NCBI RefSeq assembly: GCF_001039355.2
Contig: NW_019775391.1
Span: 437,541 to 501,540, forward strand
DNA: 64,000 bases
Origin: Lingula anatina
Lineage: Eukaryota; Brachiopoda; Lingulata; Lingulida; Lingulidae
Reading direction: 5' to 3'
The notes under the pieces were generated by a model. That model saw nothing but the letters and a program-made list of their open reading frames with translations, did no database searches and was not told where the DNA came from. The position numbers were made by a program, and so were the translations under genes. This document shows, piece after piece, positions 12,614 to 48,194 of the stretch (its first letter is position 1; each line of letters begins with the position of its first letter).

Positions 12614-14846
12614 TCTCTGTGGCTACATATATAGCAAATGAGAGAAAATATTCCTATTCAGCAATTTTGTAAATTTTTAAAAAATTAGATATGTATTAAA
12701 TGGTTTGTTCTCAGTTAATTTAAGAGTTCTTTAGTGACACAACAAATAAAATCAGAACAAGATGTTCTTCATTAGAAACATGTATTTGAGCAATTAAACA
12801 TTAATATGTACATGGATTTCAAAGACACTGAAGACTGAACGTCTATTATGTGTACAATCTTCATACAACAATTTACTTTCACAAAGCAATGGTTTGTATT
12901 AAAATATAGGTAGTGGAAATGGTATTATTGCACAGTATATATTTATGTTTACATCAACTGTAATTCAGTGATAAGGTCTTATCTGCACAAGGTCTCTTAT
13001 TAACTGATCACGTGTTTAACCAGCCTCTTGACTGCAGTGTCGCATTCTTGACACCCTCAAACTGGACTTATTGGAATATATGGGGCAGTTCTCAACTTGA
13101 AACATTTCTTTAAAAATAATCTCTTCACAGGGAGGGAGCAAGAGAATGCTAAAAAAAAATTAGAAAATCCCTCTCCTGTACATTACATCTTTATCATTTT
13201 GCAAAAATAAATAAATAAAAATAAACACCTCACAAAAAATAAAGGAAGAAATACTCCAAAAGTAATCCTTCCTTGCTAAATTAACTTAGCAAAGCACATG
13301 CTCCTTGCTGGGCCACTTCTACACATAGGGGGTGATATGATCTTCAGACATATCAATAAATTCAAAAATATCATCTACTCTTTAAATAATTCATGTAGTT
13401 ATGGTGCTCTCAATTCTTTTGTCGTTACTGTTAATAGGTTCTCATATGTGAGACTAAATAGATAATCTTTGACCAAGAAAAGAAGATTTACAACTTTAAA
13501 TTCTGTAAGAAGTGAAGAATTTATGAGATGCCAAAAATCACACAAACAATAGAAAACTATAGACGATCAACTAGTGTCGAACTGTTCAAAATGTATTTGC
13601 TGTGACACGATACCTGAATTGCTGAATACAATGTATGGTAATATATATACGACTATTCCTCGCAGTTTTTGTCACAAATCTTTCCCTCTACTTTTATTGC
13701 TGGTATACATCTGCCCCATTATACAGGAACAATCCTATTTTTAATCAATAACATCAATGCCCCTAAGATACTGAAGTCTAATGGAAATGTAATTAAATTT
13801 TCAATTTTAAGTTTTAACATCCTAAAGATGATTTAAAAAAATATGATACATGAAACAAATGACAAATAATGACAATGATTCACAGACTAGCTGGATGATA
13901 ATACAGAATGTCAGAATATCTTATTGATTATTTTTACATAAAAACTTTTATGTAAAGCAACAGTCAGTGTAATACAGTCATCAGCTCACTGGTCACCTGC
14001 ATTAAAATACCTCAAAATACTATTAGTCTTCATCAAAGTAGACTGGTCTGGAGATAAATCAGTCTATAGATTATAATCTTTGGTCTATTAAAAAAATCTA
14101 AAACAAGTTCTAAAATTTTCAACTAGTATGTTTGAAAATTCACCTTTTTCCTAGTCCAATGCCAAATGTATGGAGCTGATGCCTTACTTTGTATGTAGAC
14201 TGAGGCAACAAGACAAAATGATATAAATAAATAAGCAGCTACAATGGTCTGGAAGCCCCTTGCTGAACTAATACATTTTTTGGTTACAGAGACTAGAAGT
14301 TAAAGCACCATCAACAACAAAAAGCCTCCACTTTCTCTCTTTTCATTGTAACTTGCACAAATGCACACACCGAACCGAACCCAAAAGTGCAAATTTTATC
14401 ATTCTCAGTTAAACAAAATGACGATATGACTTTAACTTAAATAAAATGACAAATCAAATGGCCTATATACGTAACCATTTCAGATTTCACCGCCAGCTGT
14501 TTCACTGCGTTGCAGAGGTAGACAGGCATTGAAAACAACAATAACAACAAATGAAAAATTCACTGCGAATGTCTCATATACATTTCAAATTTATATTTCT
14601 GCTATCTTATAGCAAGGCAAGAGAATAATCATGGGGTCACTCTGTACGATATCTCCTGATTGAATCTGTATGTGTCTTGTTGCCCATCTTATGTAAATTA
14701 ATGTAATGAATCACTGTAGTAATCCAATCCAGGAAATTTCATCAGGGACCCTCAGATGAACCACAATAGTGTGTTGTCTGTGTGCAATGTAACTTTCAAC
14801 TGAAAGCCAATTTCGTCAACAACCACATCTCGGCTGTCACCACATC
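12614..14846 (-). other. EGLN 3'UTR and convergent spacer
   Basis: No coding exon is seen here. On the minus strand this stretch lies directly downstream of the EGLN stop codon and must hold its 3'UTR. A minus-strand AATAAA (TTTATT on plus, near 13695) would give a 3'UTR of about 1.15 kb. The rest is AT-rich single-copy-looking sequence. The NPAS and EGLN transcripts converge here and could overlap if distal signals are used. Confidence 0.45.
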
Positions 14847-23608
<8,762 letters not shown>

Positions 23609-24260
23609 GCTGCCTTCTGTTGACCTTCTTGAGGTAACGGGAAGTCGGTCACAGGTTTGATTTAGTTTCGAAGAAATATTTTCAACAACTAAAATTCTCT
23701 GCTGTTCTTGATTATCCCTTTGAAATTAAAAGTATTTTTATTCATCACAAAAAATTAGTGATGTTCGTCAAAATCACTTCGGGCATTGTTTTTGACATAC
23801 TGAGTTGACCAAATAGGTTTACTGCGGGACTTGTTTCTTTCTGAAATCACGCTGTTGAGAGCCTTCCCGGTGGAAGAAAAAGCCAATTTATAGTGAAAGT
23901 AGAGTTTATTCACGAAAATATTGTGCAGAGCAACACAAGCAGAAATGACGCTTACATTGAAAGCCAGTAAAACATCGCCACCAATAGGTAAGAGCGTGAA
24001 TATGGATGTATTTTTACCGTTTCTGCCGGCATCATTGCCCTTGCCTGCACTGCCAGCAGCTGTTGCAATACCAGTGTAATGCTAAGTATATTCTGCTTAT
24101 AAATACGGTATATACTTTATGGCATTGGGCCCGAACCGATAAACTCCCTTCCTTCCATTTTATTAAAAACTATTATTACTATTTTCTTTTAATCCATTTG
24201 ATTTATATTAATTTTTACTGTTTTCCAATTTAATATTTCTATTTTTTATTTAATTTAATT

Positions 24261-24292
<32 letters not shown>

Positions 24293-25556
24293 TCTGATAT
24301 GTATTAATAATATTTTTTTTTTCATAGTCAATTATCCTATCTATAGATATCTATATCGGTTCATGTCATCAGAAGAGAGCTCTTCACCAATCTGTGATTC
24401 ATAATTGCATGATGTAGGATGAGACTTGTTGTTTAACAGTCAACAACTTTGGGTTTGGTCCAATTTATGTCATTTTGTAAACTGTCAAATAAGATATTTT
24501 AATTATACTCCATGATTGATGGAAATTAATGTGGAAGATCAGAGAGTAAAGTTTGTGTGATGTCAAGCTTTATGTGACCTGAATGACTTCTCTAATGGTA
24601 ATAAATATATAAACCCACGCAAGGCTGGCCACAGACAACATCTGATTTATATCTGTGTGTTAATTACCATTACATGCTCTGTGTCACTGGCCTCACTGGC
24701 ATTCACCACATGGTCGAAGAAGCTCTAAATTTTTTATTACATTATTGACCTTGTAAAATAAAACTGCTTTTTTACTTACACATGTAATGCTAATGAATAA
24801 TTATATTATTTAAGGCCTGCAATACTTGTAAGACAGTAATATATATAGCAAAATAAAAAAGAAATTAAAAATTTTGCCCCAAATAATCACTTCAGGACAT
24901 TTCAACAATTTTTTCTCTCATCATCATATTTCCTATCCAAAAGATGGGAACTGTTGAAAAGATTCACACAATAATGAGTTCTAAATTTTTATTTTATTTT
25001 TATTTTTATAAGTAGTATCATATTCTTTTTTTTTTTTTTTCCTGTTATGCAGTGGGTGCGCTCACAATGAAAGTATATTGCTAGGTAGTTCAAGCTGACT
25101 CCACAGGGACTCTCACTAAATGCAATAAGATAAAAAAATTAAAATACCTTCTGGAATTGAGTTGAATACAGAAAAGCAGATGATCATCCAAATTAGTTGG
25201 AAACAAGAGGAGGTATGTTAATTTGTTAAGATGATTGCATTCAATGAGACTCTCTGTGGAGTTAGTTTGAACAACCTAGCAGTATGATAGTTTGATAGTC
25301 CAGTTTTCATCTCTATTACAAGAGTGACTCAAAATGAGAAAACTAATTAACCCCTAAATGTGTTTATGGATTGTGATTTTGGCAATGGTATATGGTATTC
25401 TTTAGTGATTATAGGGAAATTTTCACTTGATAATTTCCAGGAAAGTTAATCTTTACCTATTTCAAGGTGTAAGGTGCACTGTATGCCTTTAAAGTAGGGA
25501 TTATAGTAGTTCAATTTGTCATGGGTAATAAGATACAAACTTCATTAATTCCTTAC
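23609..25556. other. EGLN 5' flank and intergenic DNA
   Basis: The EGLN promoter must lie at the left of this stretch. I see no TATA box near the expected position and cannot place the start site. The rest is AT-rich, with an (ATT)n microsatellite at about 24262-24288, an A/T-rich tract at 24960-25040 and a decayed family-1 MITE at 25054-25300. No gene is supported. Confidence 0.5.
25054..25300. mobile_element. Foldback MITE family 1, copy f (decayed)
   Basis: It contains the family core 'gactccacagggactctcact.aatgcaat', 'gaattgagttgaatacagaaaagc' and 'aaacaagaggaggtatgttaa', plus the inverted counterpart 'gattgcattcaatgagactctctgtggagtt'. The ends are degraded, so the borders are approximate. 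Confidence 0.65.
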
Positions 25557-25560
25557 TTAA

Positions 25561-25772
25561 GGTGGGGATGTACCCAAATATAGCTAAAAATCGTCATTTT
25601 TGGTTTTTTATGTCTAATTATTGGTTCAATGTGTATCTAACGTTTAACAGAATAAAATTTTTACATTTTGAACAAAAAATTTGTTTTTTCTGAGGATTCT
25701 GATGCTGCACACATCGGCACCAGTGGCCTGGTCTATGCCCCGCCTTCGTTGTCAAGGGCCGTTGGCATGTGT
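25561..25772. mobile_element. Left 212 bp of a TTAA element, cut off at an assembly join
   Basis: After TTAA (25557-25560) the sequence starts GGTGGGGATGTACCC and matches 26082-26293 with only a few mismatches. It stops dead at the single N at 25773. The truncation is therefore probably a contig end inside a repeat rather than a biological break. Confidence 0.8.
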
Positions 25773-26081
25773 NCAACCTATTAATCTACTAATATCCAGG
25801 TTGGCTGTAAGCTAACGCTTTAAAAATATTTTAGCATTTTTTAAAAAATAATTATCACATATAATCTAATAACCAAGATAATGCACATTTTTGCTAAACT
25901 AAGTAGGATATTAACATGGAAGTTGGCATGGTTGATGATTAGAATGTGAATTATAATCTGGTACATGCTTCTAATTATAATGTTCCATTAAACAAAAACA
26001 TTGTTTTGCCGCTTTGCTGATAAAACCATAAGCCTTTCACAAAAAATTCCCTGGCATCAAATCGTAGAAATCATTGTTTAA

Positions 26082-27892
26082 GGTGGGAATGTACCCAAAT
26101 ATAGCTAAAAATCGTCATTTTTGGTTTTTTATGTCTAATTATTGGTTAAATGTGTATCTAACGTTTAACAGAATAAAATTTTTACATTTTGAACAAAAAA
26201 CTTGTTTTTTCTGAGGATTCTGATGCTGCACACATCGGCACCGGTGGCCTGGTCTATGCCCCGCCTTCGTTGTCAAGGGCCGTTGGCATGTGTAAACTCG
26301 GTGGGCGGACCTTAGCAGCATCAGCACGTCTAGGGAAACAATAGAACAGGGATGCGCCATGCCCCCTTTGTCATAAACAGCGATCGGCAAAGCAGTGCCT
26401 ATTGTTCCGCTTAAGCTGTTTTGATAGTCTCTCTTGATTGTGATCAGCGCTAAGATGAATCTTTTCCGACACATTGGATTTGCTCGAAATACGCGTTCTC
26501 CCTTGAATATTGCTTGTTGTTACATGCGTTGTTTTGATTTTCTTGTTAACTTTTTGAGAAACGCAAAAGAAAAGAAGAAAATTCCGTTGCTTGCTACCCG
26601 TGACAACAATCGTCATTTTTTCTATCCATTTTCGCCAACAGCTTGATGCAGTTTAGTGTTAGATTTTAAAAATATACATGGGGGTAACTAGGCATACGCA
26701 CGGATGCACTGTGCGTACATTTTTGGCCAACCATGATATTATTTTATATAAATTTAGTGTATTTTTCACGGAATATAAAGAAATTCTCTGCTTATTTAAG
26801 TCACCTGTATGAACAAATCCTCTGTATCAATTGTATAGGCACAATTGTTCTGACACCCCCCTCCCCCCGTCTTGCATACTTTTATTGAACTGAGGTAAAC
26901 AATGCCTGAAACCTTAACAAGTTTTATCTTAATCGTCCATCTAACTGGAACTTCCTTTACCTCTTGTTGGTGGTCCGATCGGCGTCCTGTAACACGACCG
27001 TGTTTTCGAACCATTTTTCGCTTGACAAATGTGGACAAGACCGCATGCGATGCTGCTATTGTGTGCACATCCTAGAGCGCATCCCTAACACTTGCCCCGA
27101 CGGCAATTGACGTGGCCACTGATTGCTCGAGTCATTAGGGCTTACTTGATTGCCTGTCAATCATTCTGGCGGTGCTAGCGATAACCCCTTGAAGTTACTA
27201 ACAGGAGGTGAGATTGATACAAAAATAAGATTTTCTGACATCCAAATACATGCAAACAAGCTAATTTCAACCGGCAAAAGAGTACCCATCTTCGCGATCG
27301 TCAGAACGATAACAGGTAAAGCTGTCAACAATTTAACTTGCTAATATGGACAATTAACTTCACTGAAAGGGTTTTTGCTCGTTTTCTTTGCTTTCAATAT
27401 TGACGAGATAGCGTTATCTTACCAAGCTATAACTATCAACCTGTACACCTGAGGGAGACCAAACTCACCATGCTAATTATGAACAGTATGCTCTAAAAGT
27501 GCTTTTTAAGAAATTTTGATTGATCCTCTCTTTTCTAATTTATAGACTTTGAAAGTGAAAATTCCCTAAAATTTTGATGTAATTTCACGTTTTTATAGAT
27601 AAAATCAACAATAAGTGTCTGAAGAAAAATCCCTGACTCCATGCTGTAGTACTTTGTTCAAGTGTTATAATTCCATCAAAAGCAAGTTTATAGCGGTCCA
27701 GGTGCCTGAGAAAATCAGGTGTATAAAAACGGTGTTTTTGTCCCCAAAATCCCAATATTACGTCACACGATGAAGTTAGAGCTGTGTTCCAAGCATAATT
27801 AGATATTTTGAAGATACATTAAATGAATGTGACAGGAATAAAAAAGCCAAGACCTTTATTTTAAGAGAAAATCTCAAACCTACATCCCCACC
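26082..27892. mobile_element. 1.8 kb TTAA-flanked DNA transposon, apparently non-autonomous or decayed
   Basis: The left end GGTGGGAATGTA and right end TACATCCCCACC are inverted with one mismatch. Both are bordered by TTAA (26078-26081 and 27893-27896). The interior is more GC-rich than its surroundings and has several short minus-strand open frames (for example 26796-27068 with a basic N-terminal stretch, and 26371-26616). None shows a transposase signature that I recognise. TTAA targets point to piggyBac or Kolobok. Confidence 0.75.
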
Positions 27893-28107
27893 TTAAATGG
27901 ACATTTAAACGGCTTTGATAGAAGTTTGGGTGAGGGAGATCTCTTTGTAAGTGATATCACAATTTACTACCCCAAAAACCCTGCGGTTAATTCATCAGCT
28001 CGAACAAGCAAATTTGTCTTAATGTATCTTTGATGCAACAGTATAATCTGTCCTTATTGTTCATGGTAAACCCCAGAGTTTAGACTTTTTGAGACCCAAG
28101 TGCATAC

Positions 28108-31100
28108 CTTAATAGCCCAGTCTGCTGGAGCTGCACCTAAAGGCTGCATGGCAGGACTTGCTGGTTCTCCCTGGAACATAACATTTGAAATTATTAGAAA
28201 TATGTCTAAGTGACAATGAATAATCTTGTATTTTAGTACAACGCTTCGATCATAAACTCTTCCTGGCTATACGACTATACTGCGATGTGCTCAAGTTATA
28301 AGCTCAACTTGGAAAAAAAAACATAAAAAGGTTCATTAGGTTAAACATATCTGCCAATACATCCTACCTGAATTTAAAGTAAATGTGTAAAAATGGCATC
28401 AACTAACAAATGGTTATTCATCAGAAACCCTGAGTGTCAGAGAAATGTTACCAGCTGGCTTAACACTAAGAGATATAGACCTCAGCCACTGTCACCAGAC
28501 TGACACCCAGGGTGATCACCAGCTGCAGGTAATTACGTTATTGTGTTTACAGCATACAGATGACTTACAAGAGCTTGAACCAAATCAGGTAAATGATTCA
28601 ATTCCATTTTTTACACACATCAATTATATATGCATAACATAATGTATACATTATAAAACATGATATAGCCATCTAAATAGTCAATTACCTTATAATGTAC
28701 AACATGTGGTGATCATACAGAAATGGGTAAATATCCATTGTTCATTTGCAATTATTCCACAATATCTTATCTTAATTGTTATCTCATTTAAATAGATAAT
28801 AATGATCAATAAATATAAATATTGACCACAAATGAGACATTACTACTAAGTTATCATTGACCACTCAAGGAGTATATTCTCACCCTCACCAGCTACTATC
28901 ATTCACATACAAACATACATTATTTTTAATGCATACCACACATTATTTTTCACCTCCCTTAACTACCTATAGTGACCCCTTCCTACTGACACCAGCATCA
29001 ATTACCGCTGTACCGTTTATTTGATAACCTTTGACACAGTAATGACAATTGTATATAAAGCAAGATGCCATTGAAATTTTCATCTCTGCTTTAAATATGT
29101 ATCAATTTCAAAACAAATAATTATGTAAAGAACATTCCTGTTCCTTCCCCTTCCTTTCCATTACTAATGTGTTCATTTAATTCACAATCTACGCCCTTCT
29201 CACTTCTTTCTGGTCAGCATTTTTTCTGCATGACCCATAAACAAAATCTGTCAGAAAAATATATTAAAACTATTGACAACAATCATGCAAACGTACATAG
29301 ATGCATTTATATATGTACATACATAAATCATCAAATAAATTTCCAATGAGACACAACCAATCATCAATCTACCTACATATGTACATAAAGCTGTAAAAGT
29401 CACACTTTTTCTGCATTTCTTCATGCTGGCCAGTCAGCAAAGAGCTATGCCTACACATGGAAGAGCAGTCAAAGAAGGAACTGCAACACCACTTACTAAG
29501 CCTGAAACACAACCACTGGAAACTCGGAAGGCGTAGTCAGGTTAATGGTGTGCAGGCTATCATTATTCCAGGCCAAAGATGGATTCAGTTTTGTTTCTGG
29601 GCAGTTCAAAAACTAACTGCTTCTAATCTTATACTGAAATGCCCATTCATCAAGGTTATTAATTGCTCGCTTTTCAAAAAGGCGAACAAGTTCATTTATC
29701 AGTCTGCAGATAACTGCTACTCACTTGAACTGGCCACAGGAAACATTTTTTGGAAAGCTAAAGTCTTTACATAATGTGGCTTTGGGCTGAGTGAATAATT
29801 CTTATGACAAACACCCATGAGTTCATTTGACTTTTATGCTTATACGCAAAATTGTGAGCTGTGAAAGTAATCAAAATACATTTTCTGCCAGGTAAAATTC
29901 AAAAAGTAAGATTCTAAACTCACAACAGCATTAAAGGCACCTCATTACACTCACTAGTGAAAATCTCCTTTTTGTAGCCTAGGATTTTATGCAACAACTC
30001 TCCATTTCCACAGAAAATTAATACTATCTCTGCAGCTTTAATATCACTTGATAAAAACAGACATCAACTTATTTCGCACTGCTTCTCCCCTGAGAAAATG
30101 CTTCAAAGAAGCACTATTGAGACCACAACACCATGACACCCCAGGGTAAATGAAAGTATTAATCATAATCCTTTACTGCCATGAAGAAGACTATATCACA
30201 GATCTACCTGGATCACCTGTATGTGAGAGATGATTAAGAACACACGTTTATGCAATCTTCAGGACAGCACTAAGGGATTATTGAAAATTTTTACTCTGTA
30301 AATGTACGCTAGATTCTTTGAGGCTAAGCTCACTCGTGCATAAGTTTTTGATTAACATAGTCATGAACTTAATAGTGTTAGACCAGAATGTAAAAATGTA
30401 TGACAAACAGACTAACAAAATGAAGATTTTAGACCCAACCTAATGTAAGCCATAACTTAATTTTTTGATATGCTGACATGAAGTGTTTACGTGAAAGGCA
30501 CCCTTGCAATCTGACATAAAATTTAAAAAGAAAAAAGAAAAAAAACTTGCAAAAAAAATTTTTTTTTAATGAAAAACTGTAAATGCATGCCTTTCTACTA
30601 CCCTACAGGCTATGATAGTAACACGCATCTGCGTCAATGTTCAATAACAGTAGAGTTTTTAAACCAATCCCCCCCCCCACTATTAAGCTTCAAGAGACCT
30701 GACTGGATGATGTGTTCGAATACTTGGAATAAATCATTCACACAATACATCCTCCACCTAAAATATCTGTATTTTTGAAATACATCAACTGGTCATTGTA
30801 CTGCTATAAATAAAAATGTCTCTTCCCAAGGAATACTACTGATTGGCCCTAATTACAACTTTTTGCTTTAAACATTTCATTCATGGTACAAAATTCTAAT
30901 ATAAAGATGTAAGTACTGATATAGTACTCTAATAATGTTTGCACAGCACTTATCAGTTTGGAAAATCACATATTATATTACTACTGACAATATGAGTTAA
31001 CATCCATTTTGAACAAAACAGTCAAGCCACTCCCCCCAAAAAAAGGTTTGCTTTTTTTTAAAAAAAAAGAAAGCTTTCTAAGAAGCGAAAAAGTAGGGTA

Positions 31101-31571
31101 CGTACCATTTTGGGGGGTGGCGTATGAGCACCTATGTTGGCCATAGAGACTTCTAATCCATTCTGAGCCATGGCAATGAACTTTAAGGCCACAAAAAATG
31201 CATGCTTGTCCAGGTAACCCTTTCCTGCGGGGTCTGCCAGATCCCAAATCTATAGAGAAAGGAATTTTTTTAAAACTTATGATTTATTTCAGTATTGTTA
31301 TAAATTGGAATGCTTAACATTTTTATACTGAGTAAAAAAGGAAAAAATGTGCAAGTTCATTTTTCAATTTTATAATGCTAGATGCCATATTCAGTAAAGT
31401 TAAACTACATTAAGTTATACACATCTATGCAAATCGCACGGGCAGTTTTAACATGCATCTGTCAATCAGGACTATATTCACCTGTGAGAGTGTTTTTTCT
31501 TTAAGTCCAGACTTCTTCATAAAATTAGCTGCTTCCATGGCACCAACAGCACCAGTTCCATTACTGTCAGC
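28108..31571 (-). CDS. EPS15L1: EPS15/EPS15L1-like EH-domain protein, internal fragment of three exons
   Basis: Minus-strand exons 31571-31482, 31249-31106 and 28170-28108 are all phase 0 at both ends with good splice sites. They encode 99 residues: the helix and loop of a first EH domain (GAVGAMEAANFMKKSGL), then IWDLADPAGKGYLDKHAFFVALK with its EF-hand-like loop, then AQNGLEVSMANI and a PPPK linker ending in DWAIK just before EH2. EH domains bind NPF motifs, and EPS15 proteins act as clathrin-coat endocytic scaffolds. The start, EH2, EH3, coiled coil and DPF tail are missing. The next 2.3 kb downstream hold a transposon and an assembly join. This is probably an intact gene split by misassembly; a truncated copy is less likely. 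EPS15 and EPS15L1 cannot be told apart here. Confidence 0.88.
28171..31105. other. EPS15-like intron, no other gene seen
   Basis: These 2.9 kb (interrupted by no recognisable exon) are AT-rich. A weak inverted pair 'accctgagtgtcag'/'ctgacacccagggt' lies at about 28427-28514. Short plus-strand open frames near 28445 and 29457 have plausible donors by chance but no family resemblance that I can see. Confidence 0.4.
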
Positions 31572-32140
31572 CTGGGGAAATCAAGAGAAAAAAATTAATA
31601 TTAGTTACAATTTAGGAACTGCACTCGGTGTAATTAGCACATAATCATACTCTATTTACTAACAAATTCATCATCTATTAGCAATTATAGTTCAACTAAA
31701 ATGTTTTAAATATATGTATGTAGTTAATTACAGATCCCAATTTCATCTTTCTTTATACTGCATTGAAGGTGATTTGTATATTTTCATAAAGTCATACAAC
31801 TGTTCTGAGGCAAACTGTATAAGGTCTCAAATAGAAAAATGTACTTGTTAATATTGTTTTATACAAACATACAGTTTTATTACATATTTCTGCAAACAAA
31901 TGACAAATCAAATGCAAGCATCNGGTTTGTCAGATTCAATCATTCACATAATGTACCTTTGCATCACAAATGACAGTAGCCTATTTTGTGCATAGTTATT
32001 TCCTGTTTTTTGTCTGTACATTTGACAGCTTTGCTGCCTTGTTTTCCTATTGAACTTATTCAGAGTCAGATACAGGCAGTTCTGTCATGTTTCTCTTTGA
32101 TATGATACTTTAACAATATACCTTGTTCTCATGCTTACAG
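31572..32140. other. Assembly join between EPS15-like and EPRS1 contigs
   Basis: A single N at 31923 separates two unrelated gene fragments. To its left lies the truncated EPS15-like gene (minus). To its right the sequence enters EPRS1 in the middle of the GluRS domain. A repeat piece shared with about 10014-10050 lies at about 32008-32045. No EPRS1 5' exons are present. Confidence 0.7.
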
Positions 32141-47203
<15,063 letters not shown>

Positions 47204-47613
47204 GTTGCCCCTAATGCTTTAAGCAGGAAAATAGAGGGGAAAAAGTTGTGAAGAACTGAGATGTTGTTCCTTGTGAAAGTGAAATAGATTAGTGCTTGGT
47301 TTCCTTTTCTTGAAGTGTATCCATACCTCAAACAACTTGAAATAGCACGATCATGGCAGCATTCTTTCTGTGCAATCAACAGTGAAGAAGGCATTGCAGA
47401 CCTTAATTGGAGGTAGTAAACAGCTTGTAGCCTATGGTAATACCAGAAGCTACAGGACAAGTAGTTTAAGTGTTAAATGTTCAAAATATAGACATTTATT
47501 TATTTGCATGAGACTGAAACAAATAAAACAGGTTCCTTAGCAATGTTGTTTAACCATTTTACTCTGGGAAATGTTTCAGGTTTGCTACGTTACTGTCAAT
47601 CTTGTCAAGAAAT

Positions 47614-47619
47614 AATAAA
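47614..47619 (+). promoter_or_regulatory. Candidate EPRS1 poly(A) signal
   Basis: An AATAAA lies 411 bases after the EPRS1 stop codon, with T-rich sequence 15-30 bases downstream. A second AATAAA at 47522-47527 could serve as a proximal site. Either keeps the 3'UTR at 0.3-0.45 kb, clear of the convergent RPS29 transcript. Confidence 0.55.
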
Positions 47620-47972
47620 GGCCACAAGTTTATTTTGGAATTTTTGTTTACCAAGATAGTTTCAAATAGTTCTCAGCAGTTGCAACACTCGATTGCAATG
47701 TCATTCACTGCTTAATCTTATAACAATGTGAAGGTGGGGGGGGGCATGCTTAATGTTCAACAGTCGATTGTACTCGAACTGGTAGAGATGAGAATTGGCA
47801 TTCAGATTGTTTGATGTGTTCTAGTTGTGAACTAGAAATTTTTACTTTTTTGTCAAAAACTCTCAAATGGTAGAAAAATCTGAATTCAATACTTCTTGAA
47901 AGCATCATAACAATAGAAGAGGGCTACAACACACAACCCATTAAACAACACACATCAAATTTTCTTTTACAA

Positions 47973-47978
47973 TTTATT
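47973..47978 (-). promoter_or_regulatory. RPS29 poly(A) signal
   Basis: TTTATT on plus gives AATAAA on the minus strand, 217 bases after the RPS29 stop codon. It gives a short 3'UTR, as is usual for ribosomal protein mRNAs. Confidence 0.6.
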
Positions 47979-48194
47979 TTCATAAATGATAATAACACCC
48001 TAAAAAATGCATTTTAAATTTGCTCTTTCACACAGTTCTGAGGATTCTGGGCAAATTTTTCTGTATAAAGCTGAACAGCCATGTCTACCGATCAACATCG
48101 CAGCCCTTCATCACAGGTTGGTGAGGTTTTGCCACCAGGGTGCCATTTCTTCACAAGTAAAATGCATCTTCTCGGGTCAATGTGCATGGAATCT

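Noticed and set aside
28445-28642. Possible plus-strand exons with GT donors inside the EPS15-like intron
   Set aside because: The short pieces give no recognisable protein and sit next to an inverted-repeat pair, so chance is more likely.
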